Made by a program: the position numbers and the translations under genes
The notes under the pieces: generated by a model
Told to the model about the DNA's origin: nothing
What the model saw: only the letters and a program-made list of their open reading frames with translations
Database searches by the model: none
Source of the DNA: Nymphaea colorata
Lineage: Eukaryota > Streptophyta > Magnoliopsida > Nymphaeales > Nymphaeaceae
Assembly: GCF_008831285.2 (NCBI RefSeq)
Contig: NC_045138.2
Coordinates: 246,001 to 310,000, forward strand
Length of the DNA stretch: 64,000 bases
Direction: 5' to 3'
Shown here: positions 63,041-64,000 of the stretch, piece after piece
Layout of the letters: the number at the start of each line of letters is the position of its first letter
Numbering within the stretch: position 1 is the stretch's first letter

Positions 63041-63375
63041 TGTCTTGCTCATCGTTTGCATGTTGACATATTGATGGTGTGAACAGAGATCGGGTGTCTC
63101 ACTTCTTCTTCTTCTTCTTCTGTATCATTGGCTTCACGGTAAAAGTATACGCCGCAGCTAGTTAAAATCTAGAAGGCAGAGGTTAACAACTACCAATGGT
63201 TCCATTGCTCATCGGAATCGTTGTTAACCATTTTTTATGTTGCTGGTGGAACAGGAAGTGGGGGAATGGCCGATCGTGAAGCCGCTGCCTTCGTATGGGC
63301 GCGGCAGAGAGAGGTTGGGAGGAAGGCACATCAGCCTCATTCATGGTGCTAGTCTTATAAATGTAGTTATCACTG
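62238..63375 (+). CDS. Polygalacturonase-like glycoside hydrolase family 28 gene, 5' part, frame disrupted
   Basis: GH28 enzymes cleave homogalacturonan in the wall. Exon 1 (62238-62674) begins MEKPLFYGGLRSQ with a hydrophobic signal or anchor VPLLVLTFLAVLW. The GH28 N-terminal domain (VSVSDFGGVGDGKTSNTEAF, GGSQLNVPRGRWLTGSFNL, TLFLEEGATILGSQ) lies in a different frame (the ATG at 62285 is in that frame). The change of frame falls between about 62340 and 62410. Exon 2 (63255-63375) encodes WPIVKPLPSYGRGRE...GRHISLIHG...VVITG, typical of the plant PG-like group, and joins exon 1 in phase. Catalytic Asp and His regions would be in later exons outside the window. A one-base indel (real or sequencing) or use of the inner ATG without a signal peptide are the options; the first is more likely, since secretion is expected. 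Confidence 0.8.
63002..63037. repeat. (GA)n tract in GH28 intron 1
   Basis: About 36 bases of GA repeat within intron 1 (62675-63254). Intron 1 has GT-AG borders. Confidence 0.9.
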
Positions 63376-64000
63376 GTACCACTCTCTCTCTCTCCCTCCT
63401 CCTCTCTCTCGATTTATGCATGAAAGCCAGGTTGGGATATTGCGAACCAGTTCTGTTCTAGCCTAATTTGATAGCTTGAACGTGATCACAAGATTGAAAA
63501 CGTATAATCAACTCTTTTATTTGTATATTTTGGTTAAAAAGAGAAACACTTTCTTGAGCTCAATCTTTATTCTCCATTACTAATGGAGAACAAGCTTTGA
63601 AATGGTCTCAGCCATTGATAGCTCTGTTACATTGGCTAGTTTTTGTGAAAACATTGATATTGATTTCTTGAGAACCCATAAGACTCGAACTTTTTGTGAA
63701 AACATTGATATTGATTTATTGAGAACCCATAAGACTCGAACATGGTTCACAAATCCACTCAAAAGATTTCCAGGGACCTTTGCAGTTTTCCTAAACTCAG
63801 TCTGCTAATAAACGAACACTTTAATAAAAAAAACTCTGAGCTTATATAAATTTGTAATGCGTAGAAATATGCATATATCTGGCAGGTTGGAAGAATCTTG
63901 GTTTGCTTACCAACAAAAACTTGGGAGCCATTTTTTTTCTCTTCCCCTTTGAAAGAGACTTCTGTTTGAAACTTCTCTGTGGCCCAAACCAAAGCGTGGA
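63376..64000. other. GH28 intron 2 (continues beyond window), with 51-bp tandem duplication
   Basis: The donor G|GTACCA at 63375 opens an intron, and no following GH28 exon is recognised before the window ends. It contains a 51-bp duplication, 63640-63690 and 63691-63741, identical but for one base (TTTCTTG against TTTATTG). Confidence 0.6.

Overview
The window is nuclear DNA of a flowering plant. The genes carry GT-AG introns, the spaces between them are AT-rich and full of long (AT)n and (GA)n tracts, LINE, SINE and MITE remnants are common, and the recognisable genes are plant types: a RABC/Rab18 GTPase, a YUCCA flavin monooxygenase, CC-NB-LRR (NLR) disease-resistance genes and a GH28 polygalacturonase-like gene. 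The species cannot be fixed from the sequence. No bacterial, organellar or CRISPR features were seen.

Layout. (1) 1-5.5 kb is repeat-rich intergenic DNA with self-complementary GC-rich islands. (2) 5.6-10.2 kb holds a complete six-exon RABC GTPase on the + strand. (3) 10.2-15.3 kb is intergenic, with two terminal-inverted-repeat elements and a degenerate array of about 80-bp repeats just upstream of the next gene. (4) 15.38-19.91 kb is a complete four-exon YUCCA gene, closest to the YUC10/11 type, whose introns are swollen by AT microsatellites and repeats. (5) 23.1-24.1 kb is a single-exon multi-pass membrane protein gene on the - strand. (6) 27.4-33.7 kb has no intact gene but carries exon fragments recognisable as AIR9 (LRR part) and 3-phosphoglycerate dehydrogenase, plus a 189-bp tandem array. 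(7) 34-41.7 kb is repeat DNA with an L1-type LINE remnant. (8) 41.8-64 kb is a duplicated cluster. A badly decayed NLR pseudogene (41.8-45.1 kb) and its downstream DNA match a second NLR (54.5-57.8 kb, open except for one frameshift) and its downstream DNA. The second copy runs into a polygalacturonase-like gene that starts at 62.2 kb and leaves the window; the first copy contains only that gene's leader and first few codons.

The genes do not form a pathway. YUCCA makes auxin, RABC acts in membrane traffic, the NLRs belong to immunity and GH28 acts on wall pectin. The connected story is in the 3' third, where an NLR plus the adjoining GH28 promoter was duplicated and is decaying by deletion, nonsense mutation, frameshift and repeat insertion.

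Gene spans below run from start codon to stop codon including introns, with exons listed in the text. All similarity statements come from reading by eye; no alignment or database search was run.
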